Positions 53,891-63,491 are shown, counted from the first letter of the stretch. The stretch is 64,000 bases of DNA from Paraburkholderia lacunae (GCF_003353175.1 NZ_QHKS01000003.1:62001-126000), one strand, 5' to 3'. Program-made: numbers and translations. Notes: generated from the letters alone by a model not told the origin.

Positions 53891-53913
53891 GAGCGGTTCC
53901 CGAGGTGGTGTGT

Positions 53914-55326
53914 TCAAAATGCGTTCCGGTTGATAAAGCCTTTGAAGACCGTGATGAACACGATCTTCATGTCGAACCAGAACGACCAGTTGTGGATGTA
54001 GAAAAGATCGAACTTGACGCGCGTCTCCATCTTTTCGACCTTGGTGGTGGCGCCGCGATAGCCGTTCACCTGGGCCCAGCCGGTGATGCCCGGCTTGATC
54101 CGGTAGCGGTGCATGTAGCCGTACACCTGATCCTTGTAGAGGTCGTCGTGTTCGAGCGCATGCGGACGCGGGCCGACCACTGACATCTGGCCGAGCAGCA
54201 CATTGAGGAATTGCGGCAGTTCGTCGAGGCTCGTGCGGCGCAGGAAGCCGCCGAGCTTCGTGATGCGCGCGTCGTTGCGCGCGGCCTGCGTGAGCTGTCC
54301 ATGCGCTTCGCGATGCACGGTCATCGAACGGAACTTGTAGATCGCGAACGGTTGGCCGTCGACGCCTTTGCGGGTTTGCCGGAAGAACACCGGTCCCGGC
54401 GAGGTCAGCTTGATCGCCACGGCGAGCACGATGAAGAGCGGAGCCAACCCCAGCAGGGCGAACGCTGCGAACAGCCGGTCGAAGATCAGCTTGGGCCACA
54501 TCTGCGGCGGCGAGAGCGGCGTGGCGCTCAGATTCAGCGTCGGTAAACCGACGACATCGACCAGCGCGTGGTTGAAAAGCGAGAGGCTGCGCACGTCGGG
54601 AATGAAGCGCAGATTCACGAAGTCATGCCGGAATGTTCGCGTGAAGCGATAGATCGTATGTTCTTCCGACAGCGGCAATGCCAGCCACACTTCGTTGACG
54701 TGTTCTTCGCGCACCTTGGCGGCGAACGCCTTCAGATCGGTCAGCACCGGCAGGCGGTTCAGGCGCACGCCGAAGGCGCCGGGTCCTGCGGCGCCCGTGT
54801 CGCCCGTGTCGCTCATGTCGCTCGTGTCGAACACGCAGACCGGTTTGAAACCGGCTTGCGGTGCGTGTTCGAGATGCGCGAGCAACGTGCGCGAAAAGCC
54901 CGGCGCACCGACGATCGCGACTGTGCGGAAATTCAGGCCGTGCCGCCGCACGCTGCGCAGCGCAACGTGCGCGAGGCATTTCGTGACGATGATCAGCGCG
55001 CCGGAAATCAGCGTCGAGTAGCCGAACCACAGTCGCGACAGCGCGTCCATGCGATGCAGGGTGAACGCCAGCACGACGCCGGTGGCGACCACGACCAGCC
55101 ACGCCGCGGCCACTCGCGCGAGCATGGCCGGCAGCGCTTTGCCGCGCCACGTTTCATAGACGCCGAAGCTGGGAAACAGCAGCAGCGCGAGCACGCAGTT
55201 GAAGGCGATCAGGAGACGTTCGGTGTCCGTCAACGCAAGCGGCGTCGAAAAGCGCATCCAGTGGGCGAGCAGGCCGCCCGCAATCACGAAGAGTGCGTCG
55301 AGACATCGAACAGTATTCCTGAGCAT
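53914..55326 (-). CDS. undecaprenyl-phosphate sugar phosphotransferase (WcaJ-like)
   Basis: A 470-residue polyprenol-phosphate hexose-1-phosphate transferase that starts the exopolysaccharide repeat. Four N-terminal membrane helices, a CoA-binding-like domain ([14 protein letters not shown]) and the C-terminal catalytic domain are seen: [53 protein letters not shown] and [15 protein letters not shown]. First gene of the export operon. Confidence 0.95.
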   Translation of the reverse strand: MLRNTVRCLDALFVIAGGLLAHWMRFSTPLALTDTERLLIAFNCVLALLLFPSFGVYETWRGKALPAMLARVAAAWLVVVATGVVLAFTLHRMDALSRLWFGYSTLISGALIIVTKCLAHVALRSVRRHGLNFRTVAIVGAPGFSRTLLAHLEHAPQAGFKPVCVFDTSDMSDTGDTGAAGPGAFGVRLNRLPVLTDLKAFAAKVREEHVNEVWLALPLSEEHTIYRFTRTFRHDFVNLRFIPDVRSLSLFNHALVDVVGLPTLNLSATPLSPPQMWPKLIFDRLFAAFALLGLAPLFIVLAVAIKLTSPGPVFFRQTRKGVDGQPFAIYKFRSMTVHREAHGQLTQAARNDARITKLGGFLRRTSLDELPQFLNVLLGQMSVVGPRPHALEHDDLYKDQVYGYMHRYRIKPGITGWAQVNGYRGATTKVEKMETRVKFDLFYIHNWSFWFDMKIVFITVFKGFINRNAF

Positions 55327-55360
55327 AGGGGGCCACCGGGTAATCTGACAGGGACGGCGC

Positions 55361-56095
55361 TTACTCGACGGTTTCAGCCTGGCGCAGACGCGGCAGAAGG
55401 CGGTCGAACTCGCGCTTGACGAGGCCGTAGCATTCGCAGGCGCGCGCTTCGAGACCCTTGCGATCGAGCACCTTGATATGGCCGCGGCTGTGATGGATCA
55501 GGCCCTCGTCGTGCAGCTTGCCGGCCGCTTCGGTGATGCCTTCGCGGCGCACGCCGAGCATGTCGGCGATCAGTTGCTGGGTGACGATCAGATCGTTCGA
55601 CGCGACTCTGTCCACTTCGATCAGCAGCCACCGGCACAGCTGCTTGCTCAGCGCGTGGTGGCGATTGCAGGCAGCCGTTTGCGCGACCTGCGTGAGCAGG
55701 GCGTGCATGTACAGCAGCATCAGGCGGCGCAGGAAGTCGGAGCGGGCAAATTGCTGCTTGAGCGCCTGTGCGCTCATCCGGTAGGCGAAACCGGCGCATT
55801 GCACCTGCACCCGGTTCGGCATGGTTTCGCCGCCCGTGAGCACCGGCACGCCGGTCATGCCTTCGCGGCCGACCGCGGCGATTTCGACCGAGCTGCCGTC
55901 TTCCATCGTCGAGAGCATCGAGATGATGGCGGTCGTCGGGAAGTAGACGTGATGGATGCGCTGGCCGGAGTCGCACAGCAACTGCTCGGTGCGCAGATGA
56001 ACCAGTTCGAGGTGGGGAGCAAGCGCTTGCCATTCGTGGGACGGCAATGCGCCGAGCAAATGGTTGCCGTGCAGGTCTGATTGAAGTGTCAACAT
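55361..56095 (-). CDS. Crp/Fnr-family transcriptional regulator
   Basis: A 244-residue Crp-like protein: a cyclic-nucleotide-type beta barrel (RIHHVYFPTTAIISMLSTM) and a C-terminal winged helix (VTQQLIADMLGVRREGITEA). No FNR-type N-terminal cysteine cluster is present. ATG at 56095 follows GAGGA. It lies directly upstream of the exopolysaccharide operon on the same strand, 34 nt before it, and is probably cotranscribed or controls it. Confidence 0.9.
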   Translation of the reverse strand: MLTLQSDLHGNHLLGALPSHEWQALAPHLELVHLRTEQLLCDSGQRIHHVYFPTTAIISMLSTMEDGSSVEIAAVGREGMTGVPVLTGGETMPNRVQVQCAGFAYRMSAQALKQQFARSDFLRRLMLLYMHALLTQVAQTAACNRHHALSKQLCRWLLIEVDRVASNDLIVTQQLIADMLGVRREGITEAAGKLHDEGLIHHSRGHIKVLDRKGLEARACECYGLVKREFDRLLPRLRQAETVE

Positions 56096-56733
56096 GATCG
56101 GTCCTCGCTGAAGCCACGCCCTCGCGACTTCTTGTTTTTTGATCCGATGCCTGCGTCCATTGAGACAACCGGCTGCCTGGCAAGCAGCGAAGGATGAGCA
56201 GGAACGGCCCCGTATGGCCTTGCGCGCCAACGCTGTTGTTGTAGATGTCGTGCGCGGCGGCGCGGTGTTGCGTTAGCTCTTTAGCGAGGAGCGTGCCAGC
56301 CCTGGGGAAAACGAGGACTGATGCGGCGCAGCGAAGCCGACCCTGACGGGGCGCGACGCGAAATGTGGCTTTTTGTTTCAAATCTGTACAGCGCGCCGGC
56401 CCCGGACCATGCCGCCGCTCAAGCTTTTTATTCGACGCAAGTCCTTGATCGGATTGGAATAGCAGCCGCGGTGAGCGACTCTGCGCAAGGCGCCGCGGTG
56501 ATCAAACAGCCTTTGCAGGCGTGTTTCGGGGAGGCGTCCGGGATGTGTTGAATTTGATTCAGATGTGTTCCATACATTGCGTACCGTGTCGTGCGGATCG
56601 CCTTCCCGGCGGCGGGAAAGTTGCTGAATAACCGACAGTGGCGCGCGAAAACAAACAGGCGAATGCACGTCGAATGCACGTAGTACAAGGCTCTACGCGC
56701 ATTGCGAACGGGAGTCTAGATCGTGGACGACAG
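56096..56733. other. 638-bp intergenic region
   Basis: Lies between the Crp/Fnr start and the stop of the GH2 gene, so it should hold the exopolysaccharide promoter on the minus strand. An 11-bp tandem repeat CGAATGCACGT occurs twice at 56660-56681. No convincing gene is seen. Confidence 0.6.
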
Positions 56734-59433
56734 TCAACCGTAAAACGTGGCGGAAATCGCATTGATCGCGCGCACCTCGCCGGCGGGTATCGCGCATGTT
56801 GCGTTAGCGTTAAGCGCCTGGTTCAGTGCCGGGTTAGATGCGCGCGCAACGAGTTGGGCCGAGGGGATGAGCGGCACGGCAACCGGACGGTTCGGCGGCA
56901 GATGGAACCAGTCGTGCGCGGCCCGGTAGTGCGCGTCGATGATATGAACGAAGCGCGCGAAGCGCTTCGTTTCGACGACGAGTTGCCAGCCGTCGCCGGC
57001 GCGCTCGACGCTCGCCGTCAAACCAGGATCGTGCGCTTCGCTCACGCGCCGCTGCGGCAGATGAAACGCTTCCGCGACGATCCGGCCGCTTGCCGGATCG
57101 CGCAGCGTCGCAATCGTGACGTCATGCGCGCGCGGGCCGAAGCGGTACGCGTGCGTGAAATCGAAGAACTGGCCGAGGCACTCGGCCGCGCCGATGCGCT
57201 GCGCGCTGCGCGGCGCCAGTGCGACCGCACGGCTCGCGGACGCCACCTTGATGCAACCGTCGCGCAGGCACACCAGCTCCAGTTGCGCTTCCAGAGGCTG
57301 CGCCCGCTCGTTCAGCAGATGAATGTCGAGGCCGTTGAGGCCTTCGTCGGTCATGACCAGCTGCACGGGCTGGAGCGTCTGCGCGAGCCCGTGCCAGGCG
57401 CTTTTGGGCCGTCCTGTGGCGTCGATCAAGCCCCAGCCCGCGCCCGGCCGCAGATCCTGAAATTGCCAGACCAGGGCGCCGCCGCATGGCGAGCCGGCGC
57501 TGCGCCACTCGGCGAACACGTCGCTCATCAGCTCGGCGACCACCGCGCGCGACAGGTCGAGATAGCGTTGCGGGTCCTCGTACCGTAGCCGCGCCGGTTC
57601 GACGCCGTACAGCGTCTGAAGATAGTGATCGCGCACGTCGTCGAAATCCCAGCCGGCGCCGGGGTCGCGCGGCACAGCCGCCTTCCAGCGCGGATCGTGC
57701 GCGTGCAGCATGCCGGGCGCGTCGTGCAAGGTGGCGTCGTCGGGCACGTTGGCGAACGCGAGGCACTCCGCGGCGAAGCGCACCTGCGCGCGGCGCACGT
57801 CGCCGAGCGGACGCTGATAGGCGCCGACGCCGTAGTAATGAGTGATGCCGGCATTGGTTGAAAACGGCAAGGCGCCGCCCGAGGGCGAGTTGCTGACGTA
57901 CGGCACGTCCGGCCGTTCGCGTGCCGCGAGCGCCGGCAACTGGCGGGTGAATAACGCTTGCGTGCACATCGCAGCGGGCAGGCCCAGCATGGCCGCCTGC
58001 TGGTCGGCTTCGCTGCCGCCGCACAGCACCGCGAGCGACGCGAAACGCCGCGTGCGAACCAGGAACTGGCAGGCCTCGCGATCGACCGACGCGCTGAAGG
58101 CGGCATCGGTCGGGTAGTCGAAATTCGCCAGCGCGAAGTCCTGCCAGACGAGGATGCCGTACTCGTCGGCGAGCGCGTAGAACGCATCCGACTCGTACAC
58201 CATGGTGCCGCCGACGCGCAGCATGTTCATGCCCGCCTCGCGCGCGAGTGCAAAAGCGTGGCGCAATTGCTCGTCGGAGCCGGTCAGTGTGACGAGGTCC
58301 GCGCTGGTCCAGCAGGCGCCGCGGCAGAACACCGGCACACCGTTGACGCGCAGCGTGAAACCCGCGCCGTCCGCGCCGTGGTCCACGTCGAGGCTGCGAA
58401 AGCCGACCGGTCCCAGCGCATGACGGGTTGCCTGTCCGTCATCGAACTGCAACGTCAGAGGATAGAGAACCGGTTCGCCATGCGTATGCGGCCACCAGCG
58501 TTCGGCTTGCGGCACGCGCACACTGCCTGTCAGTGTGCAGGCATCGCGCCATTGCAAAGACGAAACAAACCCGCCGCAATGCAACGAGGCGCCGTGTGCC
58601 GCGCCGTCATGCGGATGAACGAAACGCAGTGTGAGCGAGACGATACCGTCGTCGCCGTCGAGACGGCTCACGATATCGACGGTGTCGAATGCGTCGGGTG
58701 CGTCGCCGAGCAGTTCGACCGGCCGCCACGGGCCGACCGCCTGCACCGGCGGACACCAGCCGGGCATATGGCCGAGCAGGGTGGTGCGCAGGTTGCGCAA
58801 GCCCGGCGGCGATACGAGACGCGGCCGCCAGCGGGCACGCGTGCGTTTCGCGGTGAGCGCGGGCGTGAGCGAGCGGAAGCACAGCGCGAGTGTCGCGCTG
58901 CCGTGCAGCTCGATGTCGAGATCGTGCGCGACGAACATCGAATCGGACTCGAGCCGTTTCGTGCCGTCGAGCCAGACTTCGGCGAGCGTGGCGAGTCCAT
59001 GCAGGCGCAAGCGGCGTTTGCCCGTGCCGGTCAGCGTCAGCCGGTACCAGTGATCGTCGAAAGCGAGCGGCGGCGGATGGGCGGCGTCGAAGACGCCGGC
59101 CGCGCGGCGGGCGCTCGCCACTGTGCCGGGCACCAGCGCGTCGAGCCAGCCGTCCGTGGGTAAGTCGGCGGGCGACGCGCACGCGCCGGCCGGCGTGCTG
59201 ACGCACTGCCAGCCCGCGTCGAGCCGCTGTGGCCAGAGAGCCTGTGCCAGGATTCCGGCAGCGGCCTCGACGGCAGCGGCCCCGACGGCAGCGGCCCCGA
59301 CGGCAGCGGCCTCGATGGCAACGGCCTCGACAGCAGCAGCCTCGCCAGCAGCAGTCTCGACAACGGCACCACCCGCCCCGGCGACTGCACGCGGCGCGGC
59401 TTCAGGCACTGCGTCGGTCCTCAGTGCATCCAC
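56734..59433 (-). CDS. glycoside hydrolase family 2 protein (beta-mannosidase-like)
   Basis: An 899-residue GH2-like enzyme. After an alanine-rich N-terminal stretch (about residues 15-61) come the jelly-roll sugar-binding domain (TLAEVWLDGTKRLESDS), an Ig-like domain and the TIM barrel (GMNMLRVGGTMVYESDAFY). The acid/base is probably Glu in VLCGGSEADQQ, where relatives have GNNE, and the nucleophile Glu in FAAECLAFAN. No signal peptide. GTG at 59433 has AGGGA upstream and is 31 nt after the DUF1839 stop, so it is the last gene of the carrier-protein operon. Substrate is unknown. Confidence 0.8.
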   Translation of the reverse strand: MDALRTDAVPEAAPRAVAGAGGAVVETAAGEAAAVEAVAIEAAAVGAAAVGAAAVEAAAGILAQALWPQRLDAGWQCVSTPAGACASPADLPTDGWLDALVPGTVASARRAAGVFDAAHPPPLAFDDHWYRLTLTGTGKRRLRLHGLATLAEVWLDGTKRLESDSMFVAHDLDIELHGSATLALCFRSLTPALTAKRTRARWRPRLVSPPGLRNLRTTLLGHMPGWCPPVQAVGPWRPVELLGDAPDAFDTVDIVSRLDGDDGIVSLTLRFVHPHDGAAHGASLHCGGFVSSLQWRDACTLTGSVRVPQAERWWPHTHGEPVLYPLTLQFDDGQATRHALGPVGFRSLDVDHGADGAGFTLRVNGVPVFCRGACWTSADLVTLTGSDEQLRHAFALAREAGMNMLRVGGTMVYESDAFYALADEYGILVWQDFALANFDYPTDAAFSASVDREACQFLVRTRRFASLAVLCGGSEADQQAAMLGLPAAMCTQALFTRQLPALAARERPDVPYVSNSPSGGALPFSTNAGITHYYGVGAYQRPLGDVRRAQVRFAAECLAFANVPDDATLHDAPGMLHAHDPRWKAAVPRDPGAGWDFDDVRDHYLQTLYGVEPARLRYEDPQRYLDLSRAVVAELMSDVFAEWRSAGSPCGGALVWQFQDLRPGAGWGLIDATGRPKSAWHGLAQTLQPVQLVMTDEGLNGLDIHLLNERAQPLEAQLELVCLRDGCIKVASASRAVALAPRSAQRIGAAECLGQFFDFTHAYRFGPRAHDVTIATLRDPASGRIVAEAFHLPQRRVSEAHDPGLTASVERAGDGWQLVVETKRFARFVHIIDAHYRAAHDWFHLPPNRPVAVPLIPSAQLVARASNPALNQALNANATCAIPAGEVRAINAISATFYG
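59261..59350. repeat. six 15-bp tandem repeats in the GH2 gene
   Basis: Six adjacent units of the form GCGGCCCCGACGGCA, two identical and the rest with one to four changes. They encode an AAAVG/AAAVE pentapeptide linker. Being a multiple of three, copy changes would keep the frame. Confidence 0.85.
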
Positions 59434-59464
59434 GGTGAGTCCCTGCGGCGAAGGCGAGTGCGCG

Positions 59465-60538
59465 TCACGACACCAGGGCGGCGAGCGGCGGCAGCGTCTT
59501 TTCGTAAGCACTTTCCAGCGTGTCGAAGCAGTCTTCGCACAAATCGCGGCGAGCGCGTGCGATCGCCCGCACGAGCCGGAACTGCATCACCATCGACTCC
59601 GACGCGATGCGCTGCGCCGCCGCCGGAATCGAGGCCGGAATCTCGAAGCCTTGTGCGGTGAGCCACAGCAGATACTTCGAAAGGAACTCGAAGTTCGCGC
59701 CGAGCTGCCGCATCAGATTGAACGAATAGGGGTGAAAGAACGCCTCGCCGCGTTCGAGCAGCGTGTCGAGATGCGCGGGAAACGCGGCGCGCCACTGCGA
59801 GATCGGATTGCCCAACGGCCGCCGGCCCAGATGCGCGCACAGCAAGTCGGCCGACGCATCGGCGAGCGCGGTGCCTTCCAGCGCGGGGCGCGCCTGCTTG
59901 GCGAATTCGACATACGGAAACAGCAGATCGGGCTGCTGCGCGAACTGCGGCAGCTTGCGGAACACGCCGTCGTAGTCTTCGCCGTCGAGCCGGTGATAGC
60001 CGGTGTTGTGGAAATAACCGAGACGGCGCGCGGCCGGATCGATGAAATCGATGCCCACAGTGGTCTTCGGATGCTCACGTCGATACGATGTGGCACGCGT
60101 ATTCGGCAGGTAGTAGCCGTCCACTTCCACCAGCACCGTATGGCCGCGCAAGGTCTGCGCGAGCACGCGGGCCTCGAGCGAGTCGTAGATCGCCAGTTCC
60201 TGCACCTGGGTGCCGTACAGCCGCTCGAGGTCCTCGAGCGGGAATTTGAAGAACGTGAACTGGTCGCCTTCGAAATCCTGCGTGACCGTGAAGCCGAACG
60301 CCGCGCGCGGTTCGAGTCCGAAGCCGTGCAACAGCTCGATCCACAGATCGACGTAGCAGTTGGTCTCCTGCCACACCCGCTCGCCCTGATGCAGCGCGTG
60401 CGGCGCATGCTGGCGCAGCGCCGCCGCGGCCGGGGCGGTGCTGCCCTGAGTCCGCGGCTCGCGCGGTACGAGCGGCGCATAGGTGGACGGCAAGGTGGAC
60501 GGCACGCCCTTCAGCGGCGCAGAGGGGGACGGCCTCAT
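59465..60538 (-). CDS. DUF1839-family protein
   Basis: A 357-residue protein of the DUF1839 family, known mainly from Burkholderia and rhizobia. Features are HQGERVWQETNCYVDLWIELLH, FPLEDLERLYGTQVQELAIYD and VEVDGYYLPNTRATSYRREH (partial). No metal or nucleotide motif is obvious, but the papain-like look of NCYVDLW and a conserved histidine would fit a cysteine acyltransferase or peptide-type enzyme (inference). ATG at 60538 forms a 4-nt overlap with the ligase gene, so the two are translationally coupled. Confidence 0.75.
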   Translation of the reverse strand: MRPSPSAPLKGVPSTLPSTYAPLVPREPRTQGSTAPAAAALRQHAPHALHQGERVWQETNCYVDLWIELLHGFGLEPRAAFGFTVTQDFEGDQFTFFKFPLEDLERLYGTQVQELAIYDSLEARVLAQTLRGHTVLVEVDGYYLPNTRATSYRREHPKTTVGIDFIDPAARRLGYFHNTGYHRLDGEDYDGVFRKLPQFAQQPDLLFPYVEFAKQARPALEGTALADASADLLCAHLGRRPLGNPISQWRAAFPAHLDTLLERGEAFFHPYSFNLMRQLGANFEFLSKYLLWLTAQGFEIPASIPAAAQRIASESMVMQFRLVRAIARARRDLCEDCFDTLESAYEKTLPPLAALVS

Positions 60539-61596
60539 GCACCGTCTCCTGCAAGCTGGGCGCGCGTGGCGGCCTGAGCGGCTTGCATGCCGTGCGCGAC
60601 GCGCGCCTGGGTGTCGCCCCACAGCAGCGCACGCACCTCGTCCGGCCACGCGTTCACGTCGAGGCCATGATGGCGGAATAACGCTAGCGTGATGCGTTCC
60701 ATGCCGAAGCCGACGCAACCCGTGTGCGCGAGTGCGCCGTCCGCGCATTCGATCTTCCAGATCGCGCCGAAGTGGTCCATGTGATAGTTGAACGACAGAC
60801 AGGCGGTCTTGCTGTCGGCGTTCGCGAGCGGAATCAGCAGTTCGAATTTGAGCGCCAGGGCCCGCTGGCTATCGGCGATGATCTTGCCGCCGCGGCCGAA
60901 GAACGGGTCGTTGGCCAGGTCCACCTCGACCGGCAATTGCAGCAGGGTAACCAGCAGCGAGCCGCGTTCGACCCACATCTGCCGGAACGCCGTCACCTGC
61001 TCCGCGCTGCCGAGGCGCACGTATTCGCGCTGCCGGAACATCTGCATGCGGCCCGGATCGAGCGAGGGTTCGTGGCGGAAGCAATACGACAGCACGTCGA
61101 TGGTGCGGCCGTCGGCCGGCAGTGGACCGCGCCGCGCGATCACCGGATAGACCGGATAGCAGGCGGCCGGCGTCAGCACGACGCGGGTCGGTTTCTGCTG
61201 GGCCATCCATGCTTCGCCGCGCTCGTCGCCGCGTTCGGCCATGGCGTCGTCGAGCGCGCTCAACAGGCGTCGATGACCCATCTCGTTGCCGCAGAACGAG
61301 TGGATCGTGCCGGCGAGATTCGGGAAGCTCTTCAGGTATTCGCTGTCTTCGAAGTCGGTGCGGCGCATCGCCGGCGGAAAGCGCAGCACTTCCGGCTGCT
61401 GGTCCGCGCCCAGATGCGTGATCGCGACGTTCAGGCGGTCCACCACGTCTTCGAATACCTGGCTGCGGCCGTACAGGCCGTTCTCGCCGGTGTCGATGAG
61501 GAGTCCTGCGGCCAGCAGTTCGTCGCGAAAGCTCGGCGCCGCGGCGGTGTCAGGCAGCGCTGCGGCAAGTGCGGCGGTATCGGTCATCGTGTTCAT
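60535..61596 (-). CDS. amino acid:[carrier protein] ligase (class II aaRS homologue)
   Basis: A 353-residue homologue of the catalytic core of class II synthetases, without a tRNA-binding domain. Motif 2 is in CFRHEPSLDPGRMQMFRQRE and motif 3 in GFGMERITLALF. Cysteines in PAACYPVYP and TGCVGFG with the motif 2 Glu suggest the zinc site of atypical SerRS-like enzymes. Such ligases activate small amino acids (glycine, alanine) and load them on the phosphopantetheine arm of a carrier protein. The carrier gene is in the same operon. Confidence 0.9.
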   Translation of the reverse strand: MNTMTDTAALAAALPDTAAAPSFRDELLAAGLLIDTGENGLYGRSQVFEDVVDRLNVAITHLGADQQPEVLRFPPAMRRTDFEDSEYLKSFPNLAGTIHSFCGNEMGHRRLLSALDDAMAERGDERGEAWMAQQKPTRVVLTPAACYPVYPVIARRGPLPADGRTIDVLSYCFRHEPSLDPGRMQMFRQREYVRLGSAEQVTAFRQMWVERGSLLVTLLQLPVEVDLANDPFFGRGGKIIADSQRALALKFELLIPLANADSKTACLSFNYHMDHFGAIWKIECADGALAHTGCVGFGMERITLALFRHHGLDVNAWPDEVRALLWGDTQARVAHGMQAAQAATRAQLAGDGA

Positions 61597-61597
61597 G

Positions 61598-62911
61598 TCA
61601 GGCTCTCCCCGGGGCGGCAGGACGCTGTGCGAGCAACAGGCTGGCGGTGTTCTGCGCGATGCGGTCGTTGTTGATCATCAGCGGCGCGGAGTACAGGTCG
61701 CGCAGATGGCGTCCCACGCTGTACTCCGTGCCGTTCTTGTAGCCGGCCATGCCGCAGATCATCAGCACTTCCTGCACGACCTGCAGTGCGGTGCTCGAGA
61801 TGCTGGTCTTCAGGGTGTTCATGTCGGAGGCGAAGCCGAGCATCGCCGCGAGCGGCGCGTCGGCCTGGCTGGCGCCGTGTTTGGCGTGGTGCGCGGCGCG
61901 CGCCGCTTCGAGCGCCACCGACAGACGCGCCTGCATCATCTGCAACAGACCGACTGCTTCGGCGAGACGCAAGCCGGCCGGCGGAATCGAACCGGGCTTC
62001 GAGCGCGCCTGGGCGCGGAAGAACGCTTTCGCGCGATTCACCGCATCGCTTGCCACGCCGGTCCATACCGAGGCCCACAGCGTATGTGAGACCGGCAGCA
62101 TGGTCTGATCCGCGATATCGGCGAAGGGCGTGGGCAGGATCTGGTCGGCGAGACCCGTGGCGACGAGCCGGAAGCCCTCGCTACAAGTGCCGCGCATGCC
62201 GAGCGCATCCCAGCCGCCGCGCTTTTCCAGCTGCGTTTGTTCGCGTAATGCGACGATCAGCACCTGATCGGCCGCGGCCGATTCGGCGGTGCGTCGCGCA
62301 GTGACCAGAATGCCGTCGGCGTGCGCGCCGTACGAGATCGTCGGCGCGAGTTTTTCGATGCGAAAGCGCTTATTGGTGGACTCGTTGGCGGGCTCGCCGT
62401 TGAACTGGTTGGCGGGCTCGTCGTCGAACTCGACCGCACAGGCGCTGGTGCGCATATTGCCGCCGATGGTTTCTTCGGAGGTCGCCGAAGCCAGCAGCCA
62501 TTGCTGTTGAACTAGTTGCGCGAGCAACTGCCGATGCCATGCCGATTCGCTGCCGTGCGCCTCGATGCAGGCCACCTGGATCTGGTGCATCGCGTACACC
62601 ATCGCAGTGGAGGCGCAGCCCTGCGCGAGCGTCTCGCAGATCGCGCCGACCTCCGCGAGCGACAAACCGGCGCCGCCGAAGCTGGCCGGCACCAGCGCGG
62701 AGAGCAAACGTTCGCGTCGCAGCGCGTCGAAGGCCTCGCTGGGAAAACGCGCTTCGCGATCTACCGCGTCGGCGAACTGCGCGGCCACCGCTGCGCAGCG
62801 CTGCGCGGCGGCACGCCAGCCGGGTTCGGTTTGCACCGCGCTCAGCACGGCCGGTGCGGTGTCGGCTTCCCCCGGCAGCGCCGAGGCGGCGTCCAGCAGC
62901 GGGGCGTTCAT
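61598..62911 (-). CDS. acyl-CoA dehydrogenase-fold flavoprotein
   Basis: A 437-residue protein with the dehydrogenase fold: LVPASFGGAGLSLAEVGAI, MRGTCSEGFRLVATGL and MICGMAGYKNGTEYSVGRHLRD (partial). The C-terminal position of the catalytic glutamate reads APLMINNDRI and the alternative position in helix G has no glutamate, so classical alpha-beta dehydrogenation is doubtful. Relatives without the base include flavin monooxygenases. It overlaps the ACP gene by 4 nt and precedes the ligase by 1 nt. Likely substrate: an aminoacyl-S-carrier protein. Confidence 0.87.
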   Translation of the reverse strand: MNAPLLDAASALPGEADTAPAVLSAVQTEPGWRAAAQRCAAVAAQFADAVDREARFPSEAFDALRRERLLSALVPASFGGAGLSLAEVGAICETLAQGCASTAMVYAMHQIQVACIEAHGSESAWHRQLLAQLVQQQWLLASATSEETIGGNMRTSACAVEFDDEPANQFNGEPANESTNKRFRIEKLAPTISYGAHADGILVTARRTAESAAADQVLIVALREQTQLEKRGGWDALGMRGTCSEGFRLVATGLADQILPTPFADIADQTMLPVSHTLWASVWTGVASDAVNRAKAFFRAQARSKPGSIPPAGLRLAEAVGLLQMMQARLSVALEAARAAHHAKHGASQADAPLAAMLGFASDMNTLKTSISSTALQVVQEVLMICGMAGYKNGTEYSVGRHLRDLYSAPLMINNDRIAQNTASLLLAQRPAAPGRA

Positions 62912-63159
62912 GCTGCCGCCTTCGCCCGCTGCAGTTCGGCGACCGCGGCGGCCATCGAATCGATGCTGGAGAAGAGCCGGCGCGTCAACATGCGGTCCGG
63001 GATTTCAATGCCGAATTCGTCTTCGATGGCCAGCATCAGATGCACCGTCGCGAGCGAGGACAGGCCCGCGGCATAGAGATCGGCGTCGTCCGCCAGCGTC
63101 TGCGGCGCAACGTCGAGACGTGCCGATTCGGAAAGGATGCGTCGCAATGCGTCTTTCAT
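62908..63159 (-). CDS. acyl carrier protein
   Basis: An 83-residue carrier protein: four-helix pattern with the phosphopantetheine serine in LYAAGLSSLATVHLM and an acidic helix 2-3 (AIEDEFGIEIPD). ATG at 63159 fits the ACP length. It is the first gene of the five-gene operon and would carry the amino acid loaded by the ligase. Confidence 0.9.
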   Translation of the reverse strand: MKDALRRILSESARLDVAPQTLADDADLYAAGLSSLATVHLMLAIEDEFGIEIPDRMLTRRLFSSIDSMAAAVAELQRAKAAA

Positions 63160-63491
63160 GGTGAGGTGCCCCGTGGTTGGCCAGCTGTCTCTCGAAGTGT
63201 CGCTTGACTGATAAAACGACCGGACTCCGTCGTTTTTACGGTGTGGGTTCAGCGTGTGTCGCTGCACGTGTACGGCGCCGGAAGGCTGCATCGAAGACTA
63301 GCGGTGCGGCTTTGGTCGGACGTCACATATTTAAGGATTGTGAAACCCCAGCGTCAGTGCGATGCCGCACGGAACCACGCGTATTGCACACGTACCGTGT
63401 TGCCTTAACAACGAGCGGCGTGTCGCGCCGGCTCATCAGGGCGAGCTCACGAAGCCTGCTTCACCGAACTTGGAAACCGCTGGGGAACGTG
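63160..63491. other. 332-bp divergent promoter region
   Basis: Separates the carrier-protein operon (minus) from the GNAT gene (plus). No clear dyad or consensus promoter could be fixed by eye. It must contain the operon promoter. Confidence 0.55.

Noticed and set aside
56321..56551. 76-codon frame in the Crp upstream region
   Set aside because: No ribosome site, no similarity and weak codon pattern.
59261..59350. CRISPR-like or variable repeat array
   Set aside because: Units are directly adjacent with no spacers and encode a linker; it is a coding tandem repeat.
59123..60577. 484-codon plus-strand frame across the GH2 and DUF1839 genes
   Set aside because: Shadow of two well-supported minus-strand genes.
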